DNA of 64,000 nt, taken from positions 62,001 through 126,000 of the forward strand of contig NZ_JAMXLX010000010.1 of assembly GCF_024055605.1 (NCBI RefSeq), read 5' to 3'. The stretch comes from Ciceribacter sichuanensis (lineage in GTDB: Bacteria > Pseudomonadota > Alphaproteobacteria > Rhizobiales > Rhizobiaceae). Below, one piece after another: positions 28,335 through 37,198 of this stretch (the first letter of the stretch is position 1; each line of letters opens with the position of its first letter). The translations under genes were made by a program, and so were the position numbers. The notes below the pieces were generated by a model, which saw nothing but the letters and a program-made list of their open reading frames with translations, searched no databases and had not been told where the DNA came from.

Positions 28335-29753
28335 ATGAACGATCTTGCGACACTGGACGGCATCGCTCTCTCCGGATTGATTGCCAAACGCGAAATCAGC
28401 GCCGGCGAAGTGCTCGAAGCCGCGATCGAGCGTATCGAGCGGTTGAACCCGAAACTCAATGCCGTCGTGCACGAGCATTTCGATCTCGCCCGCAAGCAGG
28501 TGGCGGCCGGATTGCCGGAAAGCCCCCTTTCCGGGGTTCCCACGCTCCTGAAGAACACCGGCTTCGAAGCCGAGGGCATGATCCTGTCCACCGGATCCGA
28601 ACTGCTGCGCAACAATGTCAGCAAGCGGGATTCCACGATTACCGCGCGCTACAAGGCGGCGGGCATGGTGATCCTGGGCAAGTCCAACACACCGGAGTTT
28701 GCCCTCAGCTTCACGACGGAACCCGATGCATTCGGCCCCACGCGTAATCCCTGGGATCTTGAGCGCACGGCCGGCGGCTCATCCGGTGGTTCGACTGCCG
28801 CCGTGGCAAGCGGCATGGTTCCGATTGCCAACAGTTCGGATGGCGCCGGTTCGACGAGACTTCCGGCAAGCCATTGCGGCTTGTTCGGCTTCAAGCCGTC
28901 GCGGTTGGTCAATCCCGTCGGTCCGGCCGCAGCCGAGGCGATCGGCGGGATGTCGACCCCGCACGCGGTCTCCTGGTCGGTTCGCGACAATGCCGCCATG
29001 CTCGACATATCCGCCGGAGGAGACGCGGGCGATCCCTGGGCCTCGCCGGCCGTTGCGGGAAGCTATCTTGCTGCCGTCTACAAGACGCCGCCGCGTTTGA
29101 AGATTGCGATGATCGTCGATGTGCCCACCGGGAGCCATGTCGAACCGGACATGGTTGCGAGCGTCGAGGAAACGGCACGTCTTTTGGAGAATCTGGGTCA
29201 TCACGTCGAAAAGGTCCGGGATGCGGGCTATGACGCCGAAGCGCTGAAAACCGCCTGGCGCATCGTCGTCGGGGTCAATGTCGCGCTGGGAGTGACCGGC
29301 GGAGACCCAGCCTCAGCGAATCTGTCCAGGCTCGAGCCCGTCAATCAGGAATGGGTCCGCGAGGCGCTGGCCGTTCCCGGCACACGCTACCTCTGGGCGA
29401 TCAACCAGCTTCATGCCTCGTCGCGTGCGCTCGCGGCGTTTTTCAGCCGGTATGATGTCATGCTGACGCCCTCGGCGGCGGAACCGGCTCCCTTGTTGGG
29501 CAAGCTCGCCGGCCGTGGCAAGACGCTCGACGAATTCTATGACCTTTTCTGGTCGCACTCGCCCTTCACCGCGGTTTTCAACACCTCGGGCTGCCCGGCG
29601 ATGTCGGTTCCGCTGGGCATGAGCACGGAGGGCCTGCCTGTCGGATCGCATTTCGGTGCCGCCTTCGGCAACGACGCCCTGCTTCTTTCGCTGGCCGGGG
29701 AACTGGAGCGTTTCGCTCCATGGATCAACCGGCGACCCGCCCTGTTCGGCTGA
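28335..29753 (+). CDS. Amidase-signature family hydrolase (first copy)
   Basis: 472-residue amidase. Ser-cisSer-Lys triad: Lys in PTLLKNTGF (about 75), cis-Ser in TAGGSSGGSTAAVASG (about 150) and the nucleophile Ser in SSDGAGSTRLPAS (about 173). The usual DGGGSIR reads DGAGSTR, a mild change. With a second amidase directly downstream and a ring-opening dioxygenase in the operon, one likely removes an N-acyl group and the other releases ammonia, as the NicD/NicF pair does in nicotinate breakdown by different folds. Which does which is unknown. Confidence 0.9.
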   Translation: MNDLATLDGIALSGLIAKREISAGEVLEAAIERIERLNPKLNAVVHEHFDLARKQVAAGLPESPLSGVPTLLKNTGFEAEGMILSTGSELLRNNVSKRDSTITARYKAAGMVILGKSNTPEFALSFTTEPDAFGPTRNPWDLERTAGGSSGGSTAAVASGMVPIANSSDGAGSTRLPASHCGLFGFKPSRLVNPVGPAAAEAIGGMSTPHAVSWSVRDNAAMLDISAGGDAGDPWASPAVAGSYLAAVYKTPPRLKIAMIVDVPTGSHVEPDMVASVEETARLLENLGHHVEKVRDAGYDAEALKTAWRIVVGVNVALGVTGGDPASANLSRLEPVNQEWVREALAVPGTRYLWAINQLHASSRALAAFFSRYDVMLTPSAAEPAPLLGKLAGRGKTLDEFYDLFWSHSPFTAVFNTSGCPAMSVPLGMSTEGLPVGSHFGAAFGNDALLLSLAGELERFAPWINRRPALFG

Positions 29754-29764
29754 GGAGAAATCTC

Positions 29765-31063
29765 GTGCAAGACAAAGAAATCCTCGAATTGAGCGTCCGC
29801 GACATCGCTTCGGCCGTCCGTTCGCGTACACTTACGGTGCGCGCCGTTACCGAGGTGTATCTGAAGCATATCGAAGAGACCGACGGGCCGGTGATGGCCT
29901 GGCAGCATCTCGACGCCGATAAGGCGCTTGCCTCCGCCGACACAATGGATCGGCAGGGCGTGACGGGTCTACTCGCAGGCGTGCCGATCGGCGTGAAGGA
30001 CGTGATAGATACCGCCGACATGCCTACAGGCTATGGCACCTCCATCTATGATGGCTTTCAGCCTCCATGGGATGCGGCCTGCGTACAGAATGCCAGAAAC
30101 GCCGGGGGCCTGATCCTCGGCAAGACCGTCAGCACCGAGCTGGCGATGGCGAGCCCGAACAAGACGCGCAATCCGCAAAACCCCGCCCACACCCCCGGCG
30201 GTTCGTCGTCGGGCTCGTGCGCCGCGGTCGCAGCCGGCATGGTGCCGGTCGCCTTCGGCACGCAGACCTCCGGCTCCGTCATCCGCCCGGCAAGTTTCTG
30301 CGGGGTGACGGCATTCAAGCCGAGCTTCGGACTGATCAATACCGTCGGCATCAAGGTGCTTTGCCATAGTCTCGATACGCTCGGCATCATCACGCGCAAT
30401 ATCGGCGATGCGGCCCATTGCGCTGCGGCTCTGAGCGGCCGGTCCGATCTGGAAAACCCGAGCCCGCCGGCGCGGCCGCGCATAGGCATCCTGACCGGAA
30501 CCCGCCTCGACAAGGCTGAAGGCAGTGCGCTCGAGGCAGTCGAGCGGCTCGCAGCCATCGCGGAAACGGCCGGCGCGGAAACAACGATCATCCCGGCACC
30601 CGCCTGGTATGACGGCATCTTCGATCTGCACGAAGCCGTCATGGGCTGGGAAGTGACCAACTCGCTTGCCTCCGAGCTTGCCCGCAACCGGGACGGTCTG
30701 ACCCCTGTTACGCGAGCCATGCTGGACGATCAGGGACGCGTCGACGAAATCCGTTATCGCTCGGCCATGGCCGAAATCCCGGGCATCCGTCATCTGATGG
30801 ACGCGATCCTGTCCCGCTTCGATGCCGTGCTGACGCTGGCCGCACCCGGCGAAGCGCCGAAGGGCATGGCGACGGGCGATCCGATCTTCAACCGTCTCTG
30901 GAGCGTGTTGCAGGTGCCGCTGGTCTGCCTGCCAGTCACCAAAGGCCCGCAGGGACTTCCCGTCGGCGTCCAGCTTGTCGGTGCCCGCGGTTCGGACCAC
31001 CGTCTGGTCTCCGCCGCGCAATTCCTGGAAACCGCCATCGCTGCCGAAGGAGGCATCAAATGA
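29765..31063 (+). CDS. Amidase-signature family hydrolase (second copy)
   Basis: 432 residues from GTG 29765, chosen because GGAG lies seven bases before it; an upstream ATG (29720) lies inside the previous gene. Triad: Lys in PIGVKDVIDT, cis-Ser in TPGGSSSGSCAAVAAG, nucleophile Ser in GTQTSGSVIRPASFCG, all canonical. It differs clearly from the first amidase, so this is not a recent duplication. Its stop overlaps the flavin reductase start (ATGA). Confidence 0.9.
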   Translation: MQDKEILELSVRDIASAVRSRTLTVRAVTEVYLKHIEETDGPVMAWQHLDADKALASADTMDRQGVTGLLAGVPIGVKDVIDTADMPTGYGTSIYDGFQPPWDAACVQNARNAGGLILGKTVSTELAMASPNKTRNPQNPAHTPGGSSSGSCAAVAAGMVPVAFGTQTSGSVIRPASFCGVTAFKPSFGLINTVGIKVLCHSLDTLGIITRNIGDAAHCAAALSGRSDLENPSPPARPRIGILTGTRLDKAEGSALEAVERLAAIAETAGAETTIIPAPAWYDGIFDLHEAVMGWEVTNSLASELARNRDGLTPVTRAMLDDQGRVDEIRYRSAMAEIPGIRHLMDAILSRFDAVLTLAAPGEAPKGMATGDPIFNRLWSVLQVPLVCLPVTKGPQGLPVGVQLVGARGSDHRLVSAAQFLETAIAAEGGIK

Positions 31064-31575
31064 CCCAGCTTCCAACGGATCAGCTGACAGATGACTTTCG
31101 CTCGGCCATGCGACAGCTTGCGGCGACCGTCAACATCATCACCGCGGGTGAGGGAGCGACCCGGCGTGGGTTGACGGCAACGGCGGTCTGCTCGATGTCG
31201 ATGACGCCTCCCTCGATGCTGGTCTGCGTCAACCGCTTCGGCGAAGCGCACAAGGCGATCACCGCCGCCGGCAGCTTCTGCGTCAACATCCTCTCCGACG
31301 ACCAGCGCGAAATCGCGATGCGGTTCGCCGGCCAGATCGGAGAGGTGGGGGAAGACAAGTTCGCACCTTACGGATGGACGCGTCTGGCAACCGGCGCTCC
31401 CGCCCTCGACGGTGCGATGGCCAATCTCGACTGCGAGATTTCCTCGGTATCGGAAACGTCCAGCCACTCCATTTTCATCGGCAATGTGAAGGCCATTCGC
31501 TTCGGGCCGGAAACATCGCCATTGCTTCATTACAATCGAAACTTTTTCTCGTTGGCCAACCAGACCGCACTCTGA
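31060..31575 (+). CDS. Flavin reductase, HpaC/RutF family
   Basis: 171 residues, FMN-binding split barrel. Conserved RQLAATVNIITAGEG opening, GLTATAVCSMSMTPPSMLVCVN and the SFCVNILSDDQ segment are present. It supplies reduced flavin to the HpaB-type oxygenase in the same operon. Translationally coupled to the second amidase. Confidence 0.92.
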   Translation: MTQLPTDQLTDDFRSAMRQLAATVNIITAGEGATRRGLTATAVCSMSMTPPSMLVCVNRFGEAHKAITAAGSFCVNILSDDQREIAMRFAGQIGEVGEDKFAPYGWTRLATGAPALDGAMANLDCEISSVSETSSHSIFIGNVKAIRFGPETSPLLHYNRNFFSLANQTAL

Positions 31576-31718
31576 ACGACCAACGAAATCGGGAACCGGC
31601 TCTTCGACCACAAGACAAAAGCAAAGAGCGCCTTCGATCCGGCATGGCCGGCTCCGCGCCTGGTCGCAGCCACAAATATCAAACGGGCAACGCAATGGCC
31701 CAACGGAGGTATGACATC

Positions 31719-32762
31719 ATGGCAATCAGTGACGCGCAGTTCTTGAAGGGCTGGAGACAGGTGCTCGGCATGTGCAACCTGAAACCGGGCGAGCAGGTGA
31801 CGATCCTGACCGGTGACGACAGCAACAAGCAGATCGCCTACATCGCCAAGCTTGCCGCATCGGATCTCGGGGCCGTCGTTACCGAACTGAACCTTGCTCC
31901 GATGAACGGCGAAAAGGCGCTTTCGCCCGACAAATCAGGTTATGTCGGCAAGACGCCTCTCGAAGGAAATAGCGCAGCGCTTGCCTGCCTCCAGGCATCC
32001 GATCTGGTGATCGACACCCTGCAGCTTCTGTTCTCGAAGGAGCAGGAAGAGGTGCTGAAGGGCGGCACGCGCATGCTGCTCGCCGTGGAGCCGCCGGAGA
32101 TCATGATGCGTCAGATCCCGCGCCCCGAAGACAAGGCGCGCGTTCTCGCCGCAGCGCGCAAGATCGGCGCCGCGCGCGAAATGCATGTGACCTCGAAGGC
32201 CGGAACCGATTTCCGCTGCCGGCTGGGGCAGTATCCGGTGCTCACCCAGTACGGTCTCGCCGACGAACCGGGCCGCTGGGACCACTGGCCGAGCTGCTTC
32301 TCGGCACGCTGGCCGGACGAAGGCAGCGCCGAAGGCACGATCGTGATCGACGAGGGCGACATCCTTCTCCCGTTCAAGAAATATGCCCGTGCGCCCGTCA
32401 CGGTGACCATCGAAAAAGGTTACATCGTCGACATCAAGGGCGGCTACGATGCCGAGTTCATGCGCAGATTCATGGACAGCTTCAATGATCCCCGGGCCTA
32501 TGCAATGGCGCATGTCGGCTGGGGTCTCGAAAACCGCGCGAACTGGACGGTTCTCGGCCTCTACAATCCCGAGGCACAGCTCGGCATGGATGCCCGGTCG
32601 TTTGCCGGCAACTTCCTCTGGTCGTCGGGCCCTAACACCGAGGCCGGCGGCGACCGCGACACGCCGTGCCATCTCGACATTCCGCTTCGCAACTGCTCGG
32701 TTTCTCTCGACGGCGAAGTTATGACGCTGGATGGCGTGGTCATTCCCGAAGATCAGAAATAA
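31719..32762 (+). CDS. NicX-like 2,5-dihydroxypyridine 5,6-dioxygenase
   Basis: 347 residues, matching the M29-peptidase-like fold of Pseudomonas putida NicX in length and motifs: GTRMLLAVEPPE, AGTDFRCRLGQYPV, DEPGRWDHWPS, HVGWGLENRANW, SSGPNTEAGGDRDTPCHLD. The iron ligands reported for NicX (His265, Ser302, His318, Asp320) fall at the same numbers here. NicX opens 2,5-dihydroxypyridine between C5 and C6. On a 6-methyl analogue derived from B6, cleavage would leave an N-acetyl rather than N-formyl amide. The ATG at 31719 has GGAGG upstream; in-frame upstream ATGs are weaker. Confidence 0.88.
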   Translation: MAISDAQFLKGWRQVLGMCNLKPGEQVTILTGDDSNKQIAYIAKLAASDLGAVVTELNLAPMNGEKALSPDKSGYVGKTPLEGNSAALACLQASDLVIDTLQLLFSKEQEEVLKGGTRMLLAVEPPEIMMRQIPRPEDKARVLAAARKIGAAREMHVTSKAGTDFRCRLGQYPVLTQYGLADEPGRWDHWPSCFSARWPDEGSAEGTIVIDEGDILLPFKKYARAPVTVTIEKGYIVDIKGGYDAEFMRRFMDSFNDPRAYAMAHVGWGLENRANWTVLGLYNPEAQLGMDARSFAGNFLWSSGPNTEAGGDRDTPCHLDIPLRNCSVSLDGEVMTLDGVVIPEDQK

Positions 32763-32765
32763 GCC

Positions 32766-34295
32766 ATGACACAGTATGACGTGACAATCATCGGCGCCGG
32801 CTCTGCCGGTGCCCTTCTCGCGGCCCGCCTGAGCGAAGATCCGGCGCGGCAGGTGCTTCTGATCGAAGCGGGCGGCGAGCCGACCGATCCCGATATCTGG
32901 AAGCCCGCCATGTGGCCGGCGATCCAGCATCGCAGCTATGACTGGGACTATCGCACCCTTCCCCAGAAGGGCACGGCGGGACGCAGCCATGCTTGGGCAC
33001 GCGGCAAGGCGCTTGGTGGATCGAGCCTGTTGCACGCCATGGGCTATATGCGCGGTCATCCCGCCGACTTCGCCGCCTGGGCGGAGGCGACTGGCGACGA
33101 GCGCTGGAGCTGGGAGGGCCTGCTGCCGGCCTTTCTGGCCATCGAAGACCATTCGCCGGGCGGTGACGGCATCCACGGCAAGGGCGGGCCGATGCCCGTC
33201 TGGATTCCCGGTGATGAGGTAAGCCCGCTGGCGCAGGCCTATATGCGGGCAGGCGAAGCCCTGGGCCTGCCGCGCATCCCCGGCCACAACACCGGCAGGA
33301 TGGTCGGCGTCACGCCAAATTCCCTGATGATCAGGGACGGTCGGCGCGTCACGGTGTCCGAAGCCTGGCTTACGCCATCGGTGCGAGCACGGTCGAACCT
33401 GACGATCATGACCGGGACGCTTGCACGCAGTCTGGAACTCGACGGATCGAAAGTCACGGCCCTTGAGGTTGTCGGACCGACCGGCAGTGTCAGGATCGGC
33501 GCCGATACCCTCGTCCTGTCGGCCGGTTCGCTGGAAAGCCCGGCACTGCTGATGCGCTCCGGGATCGGTCCTGAAGACGTCCTGAAACAGGCTGGCGTCA
33601 CCTGCCGGGTGAAGTCGCCGGAGCTTGGGCGCAACCTGATGGACCATCTGCTCGGAGCGGGTAATCTTTATGCCGCTCGAAAAGAGGTGGCGCCGTCACG
33701 TCTGCAGCACTCGGAAAGCATGGCCTATATGCGGGCGGGGGGTTTCAGCGCAGACGGCCAGCCCGAAATCGTGGTCGGCTGCGGCGTTGCGCCGATTGTC
33801 TCGGAATGCTTTACGGCGCCTGCACCGGGAACCGCCTATTCCTTCCTGTTCGGCGTGACGCACCCCACAAGCCGTGGGGATGTGCGCATTTCCGGGCCGG
33901 AGATGACCGATCCGCTCCAGATCGACCCGTGCTATCTGCAAACCGATCACGACCGTCGCATGTTCCGCGCAGCCCTTGCCGCCGCACGGGAGATCGGACA
34001 GCAAGTCGAACTTGCCGAATGGCGCAGCCACGAACTGCTTCCGGGACCGCTCGATACCACGGAGGAAATCGACGCCTTCATCGCCAAGGCAGCGATCACG
34101 CATCACCATCCCTCCGGGACCTGCCGGATGGGCAAGGACGAGACTGCGGTCGTCGATCCCACCCTGCGCCTGCGGGGCCTGGACAACCTCTACGTCGTCG
34201 ACGGCTCCGTGCTGCCGAGCCTCACGGCGGGGCCGATCCACGCGGCTATACTGGCGGTCGCGGAGACGTTCGCAAGACAGATTGCAGGGGCTTGA
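32766..34295 (+). CDS. pno: Pyridoxine 4-oxidase (GMC oxidoreductase)
   Basis: FAD enzyme that oxidises pyridoxine to pyridoxal with oxygen, giving peroxide. 509 residues starting MTQYDVTIIGAGSAGALLAA. From memory it is near-identical over long stretches to the structurally characterised Mesorhizobium loti enzyme: SMWPAIQHRSYDWDYRT-like, WARGKALGGSSLLHAMGYM, MGKDETAVVD and the active-site pair in ITHHHPSGTCRMG. It begins four bases after the dioxygenase stop and ends the rightward operon. Together with pyridoxamine-pyruvate aminotransferase it fixes the locus as B6 catabolism. Confidence 0.92.
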   Translation: MTQYDVTIIGAGSAGALLAARLSEDPARQVLLIEAGGEPTDPDIWKPAMWPAIQHRSYDWDYRTLPQKGTAGRSHAWARGKALGGSSLLHAMGYMRGHPADFAAWAEATGDERWSWEGLLPAFLAIEDHSPGGDGIHGKGGPMPVWIPGDEVSPLAQAYMRAGEALGLPRIPGHNTGRMVGVTPNSLMIRDGRRVTVSEAWLTPSVRARSNLTIMTGTLARSLELDGSKVTALEVVGPTGSVRIGADTLVLSAGSLESPALLMRSGIGPEDVLKQAGVTCRVKSPELGRNLMDHLLGAGNLYAARKEVAPSRLQHSESMAYMRAGGFSADGQPEIVVGCGVAPIVSECFTAPAPGTAYSFLFGVTHPTSRGDVRISGPEMTDPLQIDPCYLQTDHDRRMFRAALAAAREIGQQVELAEWRSHELLPGPLDTTEEIDAFIAKAAITHHHPSGTCRMGKDETAVVDPTLRLRGLDNLYVVDGSVLPSLTAGPIHAAILAVAETFARQIAGA

Positions 34296-34457
34296 AATCC
34301 AATAAGCCTGACTGGATTGAGAGATGGCGGCGGTGCTTTGGCAGGCTCAGGGCAATTTTGAAGACCGGTTGAGAGGTCTTTGCAGTCATGGATCAACTAT
34401 GTGGTAGAAGCGACATACAAGCGGTAAAAGAAGGGGTTGCGCCGCTTCTTCATCATC

Positions 34458-34640
34458 TCAGTGCTTGGTTACAGGGGTGGCGGATTTGATATTCAAAAGT
34501 TCCACAATCTCGATCGCGTCGCCTTGCCGAAGCCGGTGAACATCGTGTGCGCCGATCTCGCATACCCGGCCCGTAAACGTGTCGATGACACTCCACGTTC
34601 CCGACGCCCCAAGCTGGCATTCATATCTTTGAGCAAGCAT
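34458..34640 (-). CDS. Small conserved-type protein
   Basis: 60 residues, no signal peptide or membrane segment; centre reads VIDTFTGRVCEIGAHDVHRL with two cysteines in the chain. GAGG lies eight bases before the ATG. An overlapping rightward reading (34437-34724) lacks a good ribosome site and is less likely. The gap 34296-34457 shows no gene. Confidence 0.6.
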   Translation of the reverse strand: MLAQRYECQLGASGTWSVIDTFTGRVCEIGAHDVHRLRQGDAIEIVELLNIKSATPVTKH

Positions 34641-34763
34641 TCACTTATCCTCTTTTTGAACGTAAACCTCTCTGTCATTCGCTCTTTCGAGAGTGACGCC
34701 CTCCTCTTCCCATGTTTCGAGTAAGTTCGCGTTGTGGGGCGATACGTGCGGAACGAAGGATCG

Positions 34764-34880
34764 TTACCAGAGCCAACCCTCGGCGGTGACATAGATGATG
34801 AAGATCAAGCTGAGTGCTGAGACGGTGTAACCGGTCAGGACCGAGCCGGGATAGTTTGCAAAATAAGCGCTGGAAGACAT
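34764..34880 (-). CDS. 38-residue membrane peptide
   Basis: Small reading frame with a perfect AAAGGAGG site. It encodes a short polar start (MSSSAYFANYPG) and one hydrophobic helix (about 13-31, including ALSLIFIIYV) ending GWLW. A single-span membrane peptide of unknown role. Its ribosome site and first codons are repeated upstream of the 37712-37927 reading frame. The gap 34881-35045 holds its leader. Confidence 0.65.
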   Translation of the reverse strand: MSSSAYFANYPGSVLTGYTVSALSLIFIIYVTAEGWLW

Positions 34881-35045
34881 GACGTCCTCCTTTCTTGGGG
34901 CGGAGGTTGAAACCTTCTGCCGGCAACGCCCGTTTCATATGCGACCGATGAAGCATTATATCCGTCAATTGTGTTCCTGCCGAGACGCTCAGGTGTCCCT
35001 GGCGCTGGTGGTTTTGCAGTCAGATGAGGTTCGTCATCGTTGGGC

Positions 35046-35855
35046 TCAAGGGGCGATTTCATCGGTGATGACCTCGAAACGCCTGAGGATTGCCGGACCG
35101 AAAGCGGTTGACATGGCCACATCCGTCGCGTCGCGTCCGGTTGCCATCAGGATACGGCCGATGCGGGGCGTGTTGTGGCGCGCATCGACAGTGTACCAGC
35201 GGCCACTCAGATAGACTTCCAGCCATGCGCTGAAATCCATCGGGTTCGGATCCTTCGGCACTCCGATATCGCCGAGATAGCCGGTGCAATAGCGGGCAGG
35301 AATGTTCATGCAGCGGCAGAGCGTGATTGCGAGATGGGCATAGTCGCGGCATACGCCGGTTCGGTCGGTGAAGCCGCCGAATGCGGTTCTGAGGGGATCG
35401 GCCTTCATATAGTCGAAGGCGATCCGTCCATGGGCAAAGTCGAGGATGGCCTGAACGCGAGGCCAGCCGAGCGGCGTGTGGGAAAATGTCTTCCATGCAA
35501 ATTCCGCGAGCCGGTCGGTATCGCAGTAGCGACTGCCGAGCAAATAGATCAACACATCGTCAGGCAGATGGTTGATGTCGTGCTGTATGGCGTCTTCGGG
35601 CACGGGATCGGGCAGTCCGCTGTCGTAGATCTCGAATGTCGTTGATATGGTCGTGAGACCAGCCGGTGCGACGATACGATCGCAGGAATTGCCGAAGATG
35701 TCGGTGTAGTTCCAGGCCTCGATGGGACGATCGAACACCAGCGTCTGTTCGCTCAGAAGATCGACGCGGCGGGAGGGGTGAATGTTGAGCACGAGCAACA
35801 TCGGTGTCTCGTGCTCGCATTCGTATCCCAAGTGAAAGCCTGCGCGTATCTTCAT
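35046..35855 (-). CDS. Transglutaminase-like cysteine hydrolase
   Basis: 269 residues: a beta-rich N-terminal domain (about 1-100) and a transglutaminase-core domain with Cys in RTGVCRDYAHLAI, His in SAWLEVYLSGRWYTVDARHN and the following Asp, a complete triad. Such bacterial proteins are usually cysteine peptidases or amidases rather than true cross-linkers. No signal peptide. A second family member lies just upstream on the same strand. Confidence 0.85.
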   Translation of the reverse strand: MKIRAGFHLGYECEHETPMLLVLNIHPSRRVDLLSEQTLVFDRPIEAWNYTDIFGNSCDRIVAPAGLTTISTTFEIYDSGLPDPVPEDAIQHDINHLPDDVLIYLLGSRYCDTDRLAEFAWKTFSHTPLGWPRVQAILDFAHGRIAFDYMKADPLRTAFGGFTDRTGVCRDYAHLAITLCRCMNIPARYCTGYLGDIGVPKDPNPMDFSAWLEVYLSGRWYTVDARHNTPRIGRILMATGRDATDVAMSTAFGPAILRRFEVITDEIAP

Positions 35856-35923
35856 GTCGTTCCGTTCCTTTGCGTTGGAAATAAATGGATAGAAGTAACG
35901 CTGGGCTCGGCGGAGCGTTCCGC

Positions 35924-36823
35924 CTAGTCGCGGGTCGCGCTGCCATAACCCTGTTCGGTGGTCACATTGACCTGCACGTCCATTCCGGCGAAATCCGTCG
36001 GCCCTCCGTCATAGCTGCCTGAAAGCGGAATTGCCTGCCCCGGATCGCGGGCAACACCGACGCGGATGAGATCGTGATTGCCGACGATGCCGTTAGTCGG
36101 GTCGAATTCCACCCAGCCTGCACCCGGTAAATAGACCTGGCACCAGGCGTGGGTCGAACCGCCGCCGAGCATCACCGGCCCGTCGCGATCGGGAACGTAG
36201 ATGTAGCCAGTGACGAAGCGGGCAGCGAGACCCAGCGAGCGAGTGGCTTCTGTCATCAGAAGCGCGAAGTCCCGGCAGGTGCCGCTGCGAAGCCGGAGAG
36301 TCTCGGCCGGGTGTTGCGTGCCATGCTCGTTGCGGCGAACATAACTGAAACTCTCCCGGATCGCATAGCATAGCGTCATCAGCACATGGCCGGTGCGGGC
36401 AGTTTTCCCAATCGGCACGAACTGTTGGGCCCATTTCCCGACGCTGTCGTCGGGGTCCGGATAGTGACGCAGAATAGTCGGTTCGAGGTCTATCGCTTCC
36501 TCTGGATCATAAGCGAAGGGAAAGCCGAAGGCTTGCCGGTCCATCTCGAGGTCAAGCGGAACGTGGGCCGTATGATCGAGCCTGATCAAGGTCCGGATCC
36601 GCAATTCCGATGACGCCTTGGCAATATCGATCAGGGCGATGCAATTGCCGAAAACGTCGTGTATCCAGCGCACGGCATCCGGCGGCGGAAAAACATCGAG
36701 CGAACAGCTGAGCAGCGTTTGATCGAAGCTGTCTCGAGGACGGAACATCAATCGATGCTGACCGAACGTGACCGGCCGGGCGTAGCGATAGGCGGTGAGA
36801 TGCTGAACGGAGAATATGGTCAT
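35924..36823 (-). CDS. Transglutaminase-like cysteine hydrolase (second member)
   Basis: 299 residues from the ATG giving MTIFSVQHLTAYRYARPV, the standard opening of this family; seven extra residues are possible from 36844. Triad: Cys in LRSGTCRDFALLMTEA, His in GGGSTHAWCQVYLPG, Asp in WVEFDPTNG. It is the more typical of the two, and the pair is probably co-transcribed (68-base gap). Role unknown; in other bacteria similar genes sit near peptide-ligase or alpha-E genes, which are not present here. Confidence 0.87.
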   Translation of the reverse strand: MTIFSVQHLTAYRYARPVTFGQHRLMFRPRDSFDQTLLSCSLDVFPPPDAVRWIHDVFGNCIALIDIAKASSELRIRTLIRLDHTAHVPLDLEMDRQAFGFPFAYDPEEAIDLEPTILRHYPDPDDSVGKWAQQFVPIGKTARTGHVLMTLCYAIRESFSYVRRNEHGTQHPAETLRLRSGTCRDFALLMTEATRSLGLAARFVTGYIYVPDRDGPVMLGGGSTHAWCQVYLPGAGWVEFDPTNGIVGNHDLIRVGVARDPGQAIPLSGSYDGGPTDFAGMDVQVNVTTEQGYGSATRD

Positions 36824-36887
36824 TCCATTCTCGTTCTCTCGCATACGGCACGGACGATGCGTGCCGGTGATTTACACGGTTTTCCGG

Positions 36888-37133
36888 TCACCGAATTCGG
36901 CGTGCGAGCGGGAACCGGGGGGCGTCGTAGAGCATACGAATCTGTTGATCATTGAAGCGGGCTTCGTCAACCTCAAGTATGGACCCACGCAACTGCGATC
37001 CGGATAGATTTTCAACGGCGAAGCGAACGGCCTCGGCGGCAGTCTCGAACCGTCTATACCGGGTTCCGCTGCTGCCTTTCAGCCTCTTGCCGGCATATAG
37101 CCCGGCTCCGGAAGTGTAATCGAATTCGGTCAT
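36888..37133 (-). CDS. Small basic rhizobial-type protein
   Basis: 81 residues. AAGGA lies seven bases before the ATG at 37133. The core KRLKGSSGTRYRRFETAAEA then VRFAVENL and RGSILEVDEARFNDQQI suggests a small alpha/beta domain. No signal peptide. A longer reading from 37211 lacks a ribosome site. Function unknown; lies with other small stress-region genes on this strand. Confidence 0.65.
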   Translation of the reverse strand: MTEFDYTSGAGLYAGKRLKGSSGTRYRRFETAAEAVRFAVENLSGSQLRGSILEVDEARFNDQQIRMLYDAPRFPLARRIR

Positions 37134-37198
37134 GCGATCATCCTTGGCCGTCCAGAACGCGGCTGGGCGTTCGGGTACGGATCTGTTACGGCGAAAAC

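Noticed and set aside
31935..33647. 570-codon reading frame on the minus strand
   Set aside because: It lies wholly opposite the NicX-like and pyridoxine oxidase genes, has no recognisable family and is a GC-rich shadow of their codon use.
34437..34724. 95-codon rightward reading frame
   Set aside because: No ribosome site and no family; the overlapping minus-strand 60-codon gene has a good site.
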